NCBI GenBank assembly: GCA_964460115.1
Contig: CAYWPR010000002.1
Location: 1-64,000 of the forward strand
Source of the DNA: JAEUJZ01 sp964460115
GTDB taxonomy: Bacteria; Myxococcota_A; Polyangia; Palsa-1104; JAEUJZ01
Reading direction: 5' to 3'
Length of the DNA: 64,000 bases
The notes beneath the pieces were generated by a model that searched no databases, was not told the DNA's origin, and was given only the letters and a program-made list of their open reading frames with translations. Shown here in pieces: positions 1-8,534 of the stretch (the first letter of the stretch is position 1; the number at the start of each line of letters is the position of its first letter). Position numbers and translations under genes: made by a program.

Positions 1-230
1 CCGTTGACGTAGGTGCCCTTGGTCGAGCCCAGATCGGTAATCGACACTTCCTTGGTCGGCGATACCTCGACCATAGCGTGCATGCGACTGACCGACTCAT
101 CTTCGATCTGAATGTTATTAGATGCGATCTTTCCGATCTTGATCTGTTCTTGATTGAGCTGTTCGGTGCGGGCCACTGCCTGGCCCTTGAACACTTGTAT
201 CGTAATTGGAATGGCACTTCCGCTAGCCAT
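1..230 (-). CDS. FHA domain protein (3' end beyond window)
   Basis: The reverse strand reads a forkhead-associated domain, a cytoplasmic module that binds phosphothreonine peptides and often partners serine/threonine kinases. The 76 visible codons include IKIGK near residue 31, SRMHA near 48 and GSTKGTY near 69, which are the conserved FHA loop positions (GR/GK, S-R-x-H, and the G-S-x-x-G-T turn). The start is the ATG at 228-230, chosen because a GGAGG lies five bases upstream (236-240). The gene runs off the window at position 1, so C-terminal domains are unknown. In Myxococcota, similar N-terminal FHA domains occur in TonB-like and gliding-motility proteins, but nothing here allows that assignment. 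It is transcribed divergently from a kinase-like gene. Confidence 0.85.
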   Translation of the reverse strand, partial: MASGSAIPITIQVFKGQAVARTEQLNQEQIKIGKIASNNIQIEDESVSRMHAMVEVSPTKEVSITDLGSTKGTYVN

Positions 231-453
231 GAAATCCTCCGTGGCGAACTCACCGGATGGGGTCGCCTGTCACAGTTTCTGACATTTCTTTTCTTGTTAG
301 GTTCCAAACTTTTTTTAAGAACGAAGATTTTTTTAGAGGCCGTAAAAACGCTGAAAAATTCAAGACTTGGCGCGCGGGCTTTTCGCCGGCGCAGGCCGGA
401 AGCAAAATTTTTTCTGGCCGATCGTCATTGGCGTGCTAACGCCATGGGCTGGC

Positions 454-459
454 TATACT
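454..459 (+). promoter_or_regulatory. Candidate -10 element for a leaderless transcript
   Basis: TATACT lies so close to the ATG at 465 that transcription would start at or next to the start codon. No Shine-Dalgarno sequence of normal strength is present between them. I could not find a convincing -35 hexamer at 16-18 bases, so this is tentative. Confidence 0.35.
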
Positions 460-464
460 GAGGT

Positions 465-1988
465 ATGGCCTTGCCCCGGCGGCTGTGGCTGCCAGAGGGA
501 GCTTTCGAGCTCAACCCCGCTACTTTCGAAAAATCTTTCGCCGTAGATGCGTCGGCAGGACCAGGGCCGACGACAGGGCAAAGGCTACGCCGGCGCGCAC
601 TGTGGCGAGGGGAAGCCGGATTGCTGGACCGTCCGGTGCTGGTGGAATGGTTTCCGATCGCCGATTTGGGGCGTGAACGCCAACTGGGCGATCGTCTTTC
701 CAGCCTTTGCCACGTTCATGTCTTGCGGCTTTTAGAGGTAGGCACCGCCGATGCGCGCAATGCCTACGCGATCAGCGAAGCGCCAGACGGCGTGGATCTG
801 CTTACGGTGCTGCGCGCCACACCCGGCGGCCTGCCGTCTTGGTGGGGCGTGGCCGTGGCCCAGGCAGTGGCCCGAGCACTTTGTGCACTGCAAGAACATC
901 AAGAGCACGGCCGGCAGCGCGCCCACGGCCATGGCCGCGTCAATTTGAGCACGATTTTTGTCGGCTGGGACGGCGGCGTGCGGCTTCTGGCGTTTTCCCC
1001 TCTGGCCAATGCCAGCATCAGCGCCGGCGGCCTGCCATTTTTTCGTCCGGAGGATCTGCTGGCGCCGGAACTGCGCTTGTCCGAGCGCTTGTCTACCGTC
1101 GCCGCAGATGTCTATGCGCTGGGGGCGCTGCTACGCCAGTTGCTGCCCCAAACGGCGTTGCGCCATGAAGGTCTGACGCGACTTTTGCGGCGTTGTTTGC
1201 ACCGCCAAGCCGATCAGCGCATTCACTTGCCGGCGCTTATCACCTCTTTCGAAGAGCTGCTTTTCGATCTGCAAGCCCCTCTTGGTCGGGCCGAAGCCAT
1301 TGGTGAGGTTCTTGGACAAAGCTGTCCCCGCGCTACTGTAGATCGGCAGGATACCGACCTTGGCGAGAAGGCCAGCGAAACTTATCCGGTGCTGCCACCG
1401 ACTTTGACGCCGCTGTCACCGCGGGTTTTGGCCGCGGTGCCGAACTGGTTGCGGCCGATTCCATCGCCTCGCCGATCGTGGCGCGGCCTGTGGCTGTGGA
1501 CGGGCTTGGGACTTCTAGGCGGACTGCTGATGTTCGAATTCTTCAGTCTGTGGACGGAGCATCGGCAGGAAGCGCCGCTGGCAACCGCGGGGACCGAGGC
1601 AGCGATGTTCGAATCACCGATTGAGCCTACCGCGGCACCGCTACAGGAACTGCCGCTGCGGCCCGATCGAGCCTATCTATCCTGGCAAGGCTTACGGCTC
1701 TGTATCGATCAGGTCGAGCGCCAACCGGATCGCATCGTTTTGCGGCTGCGCCTGAAAAATCCGAGTGCGCGGACGATTGCACCGCAACTTACGACGCTGC
1801 GCCTGTTTGGCGAAATCGTCTCCGAACCGGGCATTTCTGCCGCGTCGCCGCCAGCAATCACCATTGGCGCCGGGCGCATGCAGCAGGTGCGGCTGGATTT
1901 TTTGCTCACCGCGCCGCGCGATTTTCCCGCAGATCGGCTGCGGCTGCGCAGTTTCCCGTTGCACGATTTCAGCGATATGCCGAAATAG
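465..1988 (+). CDS. Membrane-anchored degenerate protein kinase (pseudokinase)
   Basis: A 507-residue protein with a kinase-like fold by layout but without catalytic residues. Where an active kinase has the glycine loop and the VAIK lysine there is RPVLVEWF near residue 55. Where HRDxKxxN should be there is HGRVNLSTIF near residue 155, and the DFG position reads AFS. The downstream stretch with DVYALGALL near residue 215 matches the conserved DVWSLGxxL helix of kinases. A single transmembrane segment (about 341-362) separates this region from an extracytoplasmic C-terminal domain (about 400-507) of beta-sandwich character. It is therefore probably a regulatory or scaffold protein rather than an enzyme. 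The gene follows a divergent FHA gene and precedes hflX by 9 bases. No good ribosome binding site is seen; a TATACT hexamer lies 6 bases before the ATG. Confidence 0.7.
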   Translation: MALPRRLWLPEGAFELNPATFEKSFAVDASAGPGPTTGQRLRRRALWRGEAGLLDRPVLVEWFPIADLGRERQLGDRLSSLCHVHVLRLLEVGTADARNAYAISEAPDGVDLLTVLRATPGGLPSWWGVAVAQAVARALCALQEHQEHGRQRAHGHGRVNLSTIFVGWDGGVRLLAFSPLANASISAGGLPFFRPEDLLAPELRLSERLSTVAADVYALGALLRQLLPQTALRHEGLTRLLRRCLHRQADQRIHLPALITSFEELLFDLQAPLGRAEAIGEVLGQSCPRATVDRQDTDLGEKASETYPVLPPTLTPLSPRVLAAVPNWLRPIPSPRRSWRGLWLWTGLGLLGGLLMFEFFSLWTEHRQEAPLATAGTEAAMFESPIEPTAAPLQELPLRPDRAYLSWQGLRLCIDQVERQPDRIVLRLRLKNPSARTIAPQLTTLRLFGEIVSEPGISAASPPAITIGAGRMQQVRLDFLLTAPRDFPADRLRLRSFPLHDFSDMPK

Positions 1989-1997
1989 CGCCGCGGC

Positions 1998-3707
1998 ATG
2001 GAGATTCTTCACGGCAATCTGAGCGGTCTAAAACCCAGCCAGCGTCATCTTTTGGAACGCGTTGCGCGGCGGCGAGTCGCCGTGCACGAAGTCGTCTCCG
2101 AAGAGCTTGCGGCCTTTTTGTGTCAATGCTCGAGCGAAATCAAGCGGCAGGTTGGGGTCCTTATCGATCGCAATGGCGTCATCACCCATGTCATCGTTGG
2201 CGAGCCTCAGCGTCTGGTCCTGCCCGACCTAGGCCGCCAGCGCGCCTTTCGCGGGCGCTTGCGCGGGCTGCGGCTGATACACACCCATTTGCACGCCGAG
2301 CCGCTGACGCGCGACGATCTGATCGATCTGGCCAAGCTGCGCCTGGACCTTGTCGCGGCCATCACCATGACCGCAAGTGGTCAGGCCGAGCAGCTTTTCA
2401 TCGCGCATCTTTTGCCGCCCAATCCCCAAGAGCAATTGTGGCGCGAACTTCCGCCCGAGACAATTGCTCGACAAAGTCTGCATTTTGACGAACTCATTCG
2501 CGCCCTCGAGGACGAATATCAAAAAAGCGCCAGGGCCACGACGGTCGTCGAGGGAGCCGATCGGGCGCTTGTAATTTTGGTGGTCGTACCGCCGCGGCCT
2601 GGCGCCGAACCTGCCACGGTGCTGCCGACCTGGGACTTGGAAGCGCGCGCCGCCGAGCTGCGAGAACTTTGTCGCACCGCCGGTTTGACCGTGATCGACG
2701 TCATCACGCAGCGCCGTCCGGCCTTGGATCCGCGCTTTCTTTTGGGCAAAGGAAAGCTCGACGAAGTGGTTTTGCGCGCGCTTCAGCACGACGCCACTTT
2801 GCTGGTCTTTGACCTAGAGCTGACTCCGGCGCAGGCGCGGGCGATTTCAGACGCCACCGAGCTTAAGGTTATCGATCGGACGATGCTGATCCTCGATATT
2901 TTCGCCCAGCACGCGCACAGCCGCGACGGCAAGCTACAGGTCGAGCTGGCGCAGCTAAAGTACATGCTGCCGCGGCTGATTGAAAAAAATACCATGATGT
3001 CGCGGCTGACCGGCGGCATTGGCGGGCGCGGTCCGGGCGAGACCAAGCTGGAAATCAACCGCCGCCGAGCGCGCGAGCGCGTGGCGCTTTTGACGCGCGA
3101 CATCGCCACTTTGTCCAATCAGCGGGCCGAGCGCCGCAAACAGCGGCAGCGCCGTGAATTGCCGGTGGTGGCCATCGTCGGCTACACCAATGCCGGCAAA
3201 TCGACGCTGCTCAATACGATGTCGCGCAGTCAGGTGCTGGTGGCGGATCAGCTTTTCGCCACTTTAGACCCGACCAGCCGGCGCATGCGCTTTCCCGACG
3301 AACGCGAATTGATTTTGACCGATACCGTCGGCTTTATTCGCGATTTGCCGGCGGATTTGGTCAGCGCCTTTCGCGCCACCCTCGAAGAGCTTTTCGAAGC
3401 CGATTTGCTTTTGCACGTCGTTGACGCCAGCGACAAAGCCATGGAAGCGCACTTGGCATCCGTCGAGCGCATTTTGCGCGAGCTTGGCCAGGGCGAAAAG
3501 CCGCGGCTCATCGTCTACAACAAAATTGATCGGTTCAGCGCAGCGGATTGGCAGCAATTGCCCATGGATCGCGATGCCATCGCCGTGTCCGCCATGCAGC
3601 CAGAGACGGTGCGACCGCTGCTTTTGGCCATCGATCAAGCCCTAGGCCTGATTGCCGACCGTCAGCACTGGATCGGTTGGACGGCGCCTACGGACAAGGA
3701 GTCGTAA
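1998..3707 (+). CDS. hflX: GTPase HflX
   Basis: HflX is a ribosome-associated GTPase that splits stalled or heat-damaged 70S ribosomes. The 569-residue product has the HflX-specific N-domain (about 195-370) with the motif LLGKGK and the glycine-rich GGIGGRGPGE segment. The G-domain follows, with P-loop GYTNAGKST at about 394-402, DTVGF at about 441 and NKID at about 508. The protein is longer than the roughly 430 residues of the E. coli form because of an extra N-terminal region of about 190 residues with two candidate alpha/beta halves (SSEIKRQVGVLIDRNG, LIHTHLH). Its 3' end overlaps the convergent lipoprotein gene by 20 bases. The identification of the C-terminal two thirds is secure; the role of the extension is unknown. 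Confidence 0.95.
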   Translation: MEILHGNLSGLKPSQRHLLERVARRRVAVHEVVSEELAAFLCQCSSEIKRQVGVLIDRNGVITHVIVGEPQRLVLPDLGRQRAFRGRLRGLRLIHTHLHAEPLTRDDLIDLAKLRLDLVAAITMTASGQAEQLFIAHLLPPNPQEQLWRELPPETIARQSLHFDELIRALEDEYQKSARATTVVEGADRALVILVVVPPRPGAEPATVLPTWDLEARAAELRELCRTAGLTVIDVITQRRPALDPRFLLGKGKLDEVVLRALQHDATLLVFDLELTPAQARAISDATELKVIDRTMLILDIFAQHAHSRDGKLQVELAQLKYMLPRLIEKNTMMSRLTGGIGGRGPGETKLEINRRRARERVALLTRDIATLSNQRAERRKQRQRRELPVVAIVGYTNAGKSTLLNTMSRSQVLVADQLFATLDPTSRRMRFPDERELILTDTVGFIRDLPADLVSAFRATLEELFEADLLLHVVDASDKAMEAHLASVERILRELGQGEKPRLIVYNKIDRFSAADWQQLPMDRDAIAVSAMQPETVRPLLLAIDQALGLIADRQHWIGWTAPTDKES

Positions 3708-5100
3708 GCGGTTCTTCCAGAGGATTTTCGACATTGTCGAGCTTGCAGTGCCGCGACAGGTGCTGTCCGTCAAGGCCGACTTCGACTTCGATTTCCAAAA
3801 CGCACTCGATGTAGCTTTTTTTCGCGGCGGCACGCACCCGCTTGGCCCAGTCCGCGTGACAGGCGCGCAAAAAGCTGACGTGTATACGATCGCCGTTCAA
3901 AGTGGGCGCGGCGGGCCGATGCACCGGCAGTTTTTCCGGCAGCGGCGCAACTTGCGCCACCTGTAGACTGACGATGCGTCGCGGAGTAACAAGCGGTGTG
4001 GTGTCCTTGACCTCGCGATTGTTGACGCCATCCAGGATCACCACGCCTAGACTGCTCGGTTGCTCGCTCACCGCCACCAAATGGTCGCCCAAAAAGGCCG
4101 GCCGGCTTAGTTCAGGCCACTGTCCGCGCAACTGCAAGGCACCGTGTTCTCCGACTGCATAAAGACGCAAACCGCCCTGTGCTTCTACGGCAAAGTGGTT
4201 GCCATTGCGGCTTTGATCAAAGCCATCAAAGGTTCCAGAGCCGGGAAAATGCAGGCAATGGCGGTAGTTGGGAGCCACCGCCAGCACATCGGCGTGTAAA
4301 AGATGAGACACTCGGCCGGCAAAGCGCGTGGTCAGGCACAAGCGGCCAATGCCACCGGTCGCGCCGGCGTACAGAATGCGACCGTTGCCGTCATCGTTGT
4401 CTTCGTCGCGCGGCGTACAGTCGGCCGGCAAAAGCACATCGGGCCCGCGAATTAGCCCCGCTTGCGGCTGCAAGACGCTTAGAAAGCCGTGCTCGGCCAC
4501 TTCGCTGCCAATTTCTGCGCTGTCTTCCTCTTGATGCGGGCCAAGGCGCGGGACGTCTTCGTCTTCCTTCAGCACCACCACCTGTCCGTGCTGCAAGCGG
4601 GCGATTTGCCGCAGCGGTTCGCGCAGCGGCTGCACGTTTTCGTACAAAGACACGCTTTCACCGTCGGTGCAAACGATACCCAAGCGAATCACGTCATCGC
4701 CACCGGCCTGACCGGCAGCTTGCACCGAAATCGCTTGGCCGGCGGCGATCAAAGCCTCGGCCAAGGGGCGCAGGGTTGAAAAGGCGCCGCGACCAAGCAC
4801 CACACGAAAGCGATCGCTGTGGCGTTCGACGAGGGGATAAGGCAACGGCAGGTCCACCGGCAGTTGCAGCGCCGCCTCCAGCCCCTTGCGCGCGGCGCCC
4901 AGGGTGTCGTGCGAGCTGTTTATGATCACGACCTGATCGCCGCTTGCAAAAGGCATGGGCACCGCCGCGGCTTTGATGGGTGGCTGGGCCGACATAGCGG
5001 GGGCGCTTCCAGAAGCGTGACCGTGCTCGCGGCAGCCGGCGCCGACAAGCATCAGCGTCAAGCAGCCGATGCCAAAAAACGACGACTTCGCTTGGTTCAT
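3688..5100 (-). CDS. Predicted lipoprotein of unknown function
   Basis: A 470-residue exported protein. The N-terminus has a short basic region, a hydrophobic stretch and a Cys at residue 23 in the context LMLVGAGC, an imperfect but plausible lipobox. A segment at about 55-125 (VVIINSS..., FRVVLGRGAFSTLRPLAEAL) has the size and spacing of a small alpha/beta domain and faintly recalls SPOR repeats, but I would not assign it. The middle holds an acidic linker (DEDNDDGNG) followed by stretches reminiscent of beta-propeller or WD-like blades. The start codon overlaps the stop of the upstream zincin/TPR gene by 4 bases (ATGA), so the two are probably translated together. No family was recognised. 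Confidence 0.7.
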   Translation of the reverse strand: MNQAKSSFFGIGCLTLMLVGAGCREHGHASGSAPAMSAQPPIKAAAVPMPFASGDQVVIINSSHDTLGAARKGLEAALQLPVDLPLPYPLVERHSDRFRVVLGRGAFSTLRPLAEALIAAGQAISVQAAGQAGGDDVIRLGIVCTDGESVSLYENVQPLREPLRQIARLQHGQVVVLKEDEDVPRLGPHQEEDSAEIGSEVAEHGFLSVLQPQAGLIRGPDVLLPADCTPRDEDNDDGNGRILYAGATGGIGRLCLTTRFAGRVSHLLHADVLAVAPNYRHCLHFPGSGTFDGFDQSRNGNHFAVEAQGGLRLYAVGEHGALQLRGQWPELSRPAFLGDHLVAVSEQPSSLGVVILDGVNNREVKDTTPLVTPRRIVSLQVAQVAPLPEKLPVHRPAAPTLNGDRIHVSFLRACHADWAKRVRAAAKKSYIECVLEIEVEVGLDGQHLSRHCKLDNVENPLEEPLTTPCP

Positions 5101-7565
5101 GGGCTTTGTTCTGCTTTCTCAAGCTCGGGCCATCTTCGGGCGCGATCGCGCATGTCTTCGGCCAAAAGGCGCTTGCCCTGCTCCACTTCCTTTATACGCC
5201 CCAAGAGTTCGCCAAACAGCGCTTCCGCCTGATGGGCGCGACCGCTTAAAAGGGCGGCTTGGCCGCGCAGCAGCAAGCATTGTTCCGTGAATCGATCGTC
5301 GGGCAGCCCCAGTTCGTAGGCGCGGGCTAGCTCTTTGTCCGCCTCGACGTAGCCGCCGCGGTCCATAAGCAGCCGTCCAAGCAGATAATGGCTAAGACTT
5401 AGCGTCGATTCAGCTTCCACGGCTTGCAGCAAAATATACGTCGAAACGGCATCGTTGCGTTCGCGCAGGCGCTGCGGATAACGCGATTTTGCCTGCGCCC
5501 CAGGCTGTGCCGGCGTTCCGACCAGCATTTGCAAAAGCAGGGACCCCGCCTGCGCCGAAGACAGCGCGATAAGCTTAGCGGTCAGCAAACGATTTGCCGA
5601 TTCAGCCTGCGGACCGGCCAAAGCCCGCTCGTAGGCGCTGCGCGCGGCTTCGAGATCTCCGCGCAGCACCGCCAGATCGCCCAAATGGCCGGCGGTCCAG
5701 GCTTCCAGTACAGCGGTGCGCTGCGAATGCTGCAGCAAGGTCTGCGCGACGTTTTCCGCGGCGTCAAACTGTTGCCCCGCCAAAAGCACTTCCAGCAGTT
5801 CGGCGCGGTGTTGTGGCTCGTCCGGATCGTCGCTACAGACGGCCGTCAAAAGCCGCACGGCTTCGGCGGAATCACCGTTTTTCAGGGCAATGTGCGCCGC
5901 TTGCTTGCGCAGCGCCAGCTCGTGCGCGCAGACCTTGTGAAAAACCGCTTGTCGGCGCATTCGATCGCGAGCCACTTCTTGCGATTCCGGCTTCAGCGGC
6001 TGCTCATCGATAAAATGCCGCCAATCGGCCGCCAAAGTAGCAAAGGGAACGCCAAATGCCGTGGCGAAGTCATCCGGGGCGCCGCCGCGCTGGTAGGTCT
6101 GTAAAAGCGGCGCCGCGCCGTAGCGATCCAGCAAATATCGGCAAAACGAACCGGCAATGGCGTAGGCGCGATTGCCGGGCAGCCGCCAAAATCCCAGTCC
6201 GCCATCAAAGATTTGTTCGAGGGGGGCTTCTAGGCCGGCGCGGCGCATCGCCAGCACGACTTGGTGTCCGCCGAGCTCGCCCACCGCGGCGAAATCCGCG
6301 GCCACGGCAAAGCCTTCAATCATTCCGGGCCGCGGCAAGCCGTAATGCGTTGCCAGCCGCAGCAGCCGATCGCCGGCGACGCCGGCAAAGACGTGGGCCA
6401 TTTCATGACGCAGCACCGGATGCGGCCAAGGCTCGTATTGCAGATAAATCTCGCGCCGCCAAGGTTTGGCGATGAAGGTATGGCCAGCGCCCGTAAGCCG
6501 CTGTTTGTCCAAAGTGGAATCAAACAAGTAGCTGGTGAGAAGCGCCGAAGAGTCGGGCTCTAGGCCGACTCGGCGCTTGAGCCAACCCCATCCGCCACCC
6601 GATCGCCAATCGGGCTCGACGCCAAGCAGATCGCGAAGCTGCGCATAACGCAGAGCATGCTCGCGCATGAGCAGCGGCAAATCGCGCGCCACGGGTCCGC
6701 CCGGTCGATAGCGCAATAGGATGTGCCCAGTTCCGACTTCGACGCGCGCTTCTTTGTATAGATGACGCGAAAGCGTGGCGACGTCGGTATAAATTCCCAA
6801 ACGTCCGCCCTGAAGATAAAGCAAGAGGGCCGCGGCCCCAAACAGCACCGCCAAAAACAGCGGAGCTTTGCGCGGCGGGCGCCGCCACCGCCGCACCTGC
6901 AGCTTTTGGCCATCGCCGTCGCCGTTTCCGCTGAGCCAAGCGCTTAGCGCCGCAAACACCGCCAGAAAACAAAGCAAGTGCAGGGTCCGGGCCCAGAAAA
7001 ACCCGGCGTGCAGGGCGACTTCCTCGTCGTATAAGGCACCGGGAAAATATCCAAAGAAGGGATCGTGGGCAAAGATTGCCGGCGTGTTCAGAAAGCGCAA
7101 AAGCGACCACAGCGCAGACAAGCCGAGCACGCTATAGGCGGAAAGGAGCGCTCGCGCCGTGGTCTTTGTGCACAGCGCCGCCACTTGCCCGACCGCGACA
7201 GCGCAAGCCACTGATAGCACCGGCATCATGATGAAAAACTGCAAGCCGGCGACATAGCTGCAGTTGCGGATGCGCAGCCCATTAAATAAAAGCAAAATGA
7301 GAGGTAGCAGCAAAAAAGCGACGGCGGCAAACAGGCCGCGCAGATACAGCCGCCATAGCGCCGGCGGCGGACCGATTTTGCGGGCGCGCGCGCGCTGAAT
7401 CACCAGCGTTCCCTGCCGCACGGCCACAAGCGAACCCAAAATCGCCAATGCCAAAGACGATTCGTAGCCAAGAATATTAAAGAGCGGAACAAAACAAAGC
7501 ACGGCTCCGGCCCCGGCAAGTACCAGGGCGGAAACCACACTTGCCCAGCGACCTGTTGACTTCAT
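5097..7565 (-). CDS. Membrane zincin-like peptidase with TPR tail
   Basis: An 822-residue protein with three parts. Residues 1-255 are strongly hydrophobic, with about seven predicted membrane spans. Residues 290-520 form a periplasmic domain carrying HEMAH near residue 387 and a downstream IEGFAVA with a glutamate near 414, the HExxH...E arrangement of gluzincin metallopeptidases. Residues 530-822 contain TPR-like helical pairs. Such proteins are expected to be membrane-bound metalloproteases or inactive relatives that assemble partners through the TPRs. The gene heads a two-gene operon with the lipoprotein that follows and is divergent from pssA. A second, shorter HExxH plus TPR protein occurs in this window at 53323-55008. 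Substrate unknown. Confidence 0.75.
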   Translation of the reverse strand: MKSTGRWASVVSALVLAGAGAVLCFVPLFNILGYESSLALAILGSLVAVRQGTLVIQRARARKIGPPPALWRLYLRGLFAAVAFLLLPLILLLFNGLRIRNCSYVAGLQFFIMMPVLSVACAVAVGQVAALCTKTTARALLSAYSVLGLSALWSLLRFLNTPAIFAHDPFFGYFPGALYDEEVALHAGFFWARTLHLLCFLAVFAALSAWLSGNGDGDGQKLQVRRWRRPPRKAPLFLAVLFGAAALLLYLQGGRLGIYTDVATLSRHLYKEARVEVGTGHILLRYRPGGPVARDLPLLMREHALRYAQLRDLLGVEPDWRSGGGWGWLKRRVGLEPDSSALLTSYLFDSTLDKQRLTGAGHTFIAKPWRREIYLQYEPWPHPVLRHEMAHVFAGVAGDRLLRLATHYGLPRPGMIEGFAVAADFAAVGELGGHQVVLAMRRAGLEAPLEQIFDGGLGFWRLPGNRAYAIAGSFCRYLLDRYGAAPLLQTYQRGGAPDDFATAFGVPFATLAADWRHFIDEQPLKPESQEVARDRMRRQAVFHKVCAHELALRKQAAHIALKNGDSAEAVRLLTAVCSDDPDEPQHRAELLEVLLAGQQFDAAENVAQTLLQHSQRTAVLEAWTAGHLGDLAVLRGDLEAARSAYERALAGPQAESANRLLTAKLIALSSAQAGSLLLQMLVGTPAQPGAQAKSRYPQRLRERNDAVSTYILLQAVEAESTLSLSHYLLGRLLMDRGGYVEADKELARAYELGLPDDRFTEQCLLLRGQAALLSGRAHQAEALFGELLGRIKEVEQGKRLLAEDMRDRARRWPELEKAEQSP

Positions 7566-7606
7566 CGCGGGACGCAGTTTAGCCTGCGAGCTTACGGTCG
7601 CAATAG

Positions 7607-8422
7607 ATGGCAGCTTCTACCTTCAAAACCAAGCTTCGCTATCTGGTCCCAAACTTCGTGACCGCACTATCCGTAGTTTGCGCGGTCCTGGCGGTGCAAG
7701 CCGCCCTGCGGGGTGCGTTTATCGACGCTTGCTGGTGGGTGCTTTATTCGACGCTCACCGACAAACTGGATGGCATTGTGGCACGGGCGCTGAACGCCAG
7801 TTCGGAGCTCGGCGTGCAAATGGATTCGCTGGCCGATTTGCTGAACTACGGCTTTGTGCCGGCAGCGGTGGCCTATGCGTATTTTTACGACAAGCCAGAG
7901 CTTGGTTGGACGACCGGAGCACCGCACATTATTTTGGTGGTGATCTGCTGCGTCTATGCCTTGTGCGCGGCGTTTCGATTGGCTCGCTTTAATATCAGCA
8001 GCGGCAACCCCGATTTCTTTTTCGGCACTCCTACAACGTTTGCCGGCGCGATGCTTATGGCGCTGCTCGTCTCGCTGTCCAAATACGGCAATCCGGCCTG
8101 GACGCCTCACGACACGTTTCCCGGGTGGCGGCTGCTTGGCGATATCCGGCTGGATGCGCTTATGCCCTACTACCCGTGGGTGATGCTGTTTTTCGGCTGG
8201 GCGATGATGTCCGCCTGGCGCGTGCCCAAGGCCGGCAAGGCCAAAAATCGCTTGATCAATTACTACATGATCGTGAATTTGATTTTGGGCTGGTCGCTGG
8301 GACTTTTGCACCTGGTGCCCGAATACTTGGTCTTTGGCGGCATCCAATATCTTATTTTCTGTGTCTTTGCTCACTTTTTTATGACACCGAAAGAACGACC
8401 GGAACCAATGTTTCCGGCCTAA
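7607..8422 (+). CDS. pssA: CDP-alcohol phosphatidyltransferase, probable phosphatidylserine synthase
   Basis: Transfers a phosphatidyl group from CDP-diacylglycerol to an alcohol, most likely L-serine, at the cytoplasmic membrane. The 271-residue product contains the complete family signature DKLDGIVAR...G...D...D at about residues 50-75, embedded in a protein with several membrane spans. The N-terminal FVTALSVVCAVLAVQAAL matches the opening of type II phosphatidylserine synthases, and the length fits that subfamily. No psd (decarboxylase) is adjacent. The gene stands alone between a divergent zincin operon and ftsZ, with a perfect hairpin immediately after its stop. Serine specificity is inferred from subfamily resemblance and is less sure than the reaction class. 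Confidence 0.85.
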   Translation: MAASTFKTKLRYLVPNFVTALSVVCAVLAVQAALRGAFIDACWWVLYSTLTDKLDGIVARALNASSELGVQMDSLADLLNYGFVPAAVAYAYFYDKPELGWTTGAPHIILVVICCVYALCAAFRLARFNISSGNPDFFFGTPTTFAGAMLMALLVSLSKYGNPAWTPHDTFPGWRLLGDIRLDALMPYYPWVMLFFGWAMMSAWRVPKAGKAKNRLINYYMIVNLILGWSLGLLHLVPEYLVFGGIQYLIFCVFAHFFMTPKERPEPMFPA

Positions 8423-8448
8423 GCAGCGACAAAAAATCTCGTCGCTGC
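8423..8448 (+). terminator. Hairpin directly after pssA
   Basis: A perfect 8-base stem (8423-8430 with 8441-8448) and a 10-base A-rich loop begin at the base after the pssA stop codon. No U-tract follows, so it may be an attenuating or RNA-stabilising hairpin rather than a full intrinsic terminator. Confidence 0.4.
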
Positions 8449-8468
8449 GCGCATCGGCCAGAGAAAAA

Positions 8469-8490
8469 ATCGGTCGAAAAATTGACCGAT
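8469..8490. promoter_or_regulatory. Inverted repeat upstream of ftsZ
   Basis: ATCGGTC (8469-8475) and GACCGAT (8484-8490) form a perfect 7-base dyad with an 8-base AT-rich centre, 45 bases before the ftsZ start. The dimensions suit a dimeric regulator site or a leader hairpin. No family can be named. Confidence 0.35.
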
Positions 8491-8534
8491 CGGATCGCGG
8501 GCGGACAATGGGGCTCTAGGCGGAGGAATTTGTA

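Noticed and set aside
2229..2789. 186-codon reverse frame inside hflX
   Set aside because: Fully antisense to a well-matched GTPase gene, with no ribosome site and a composition typical of a shadow frame in GC-rich DNA.
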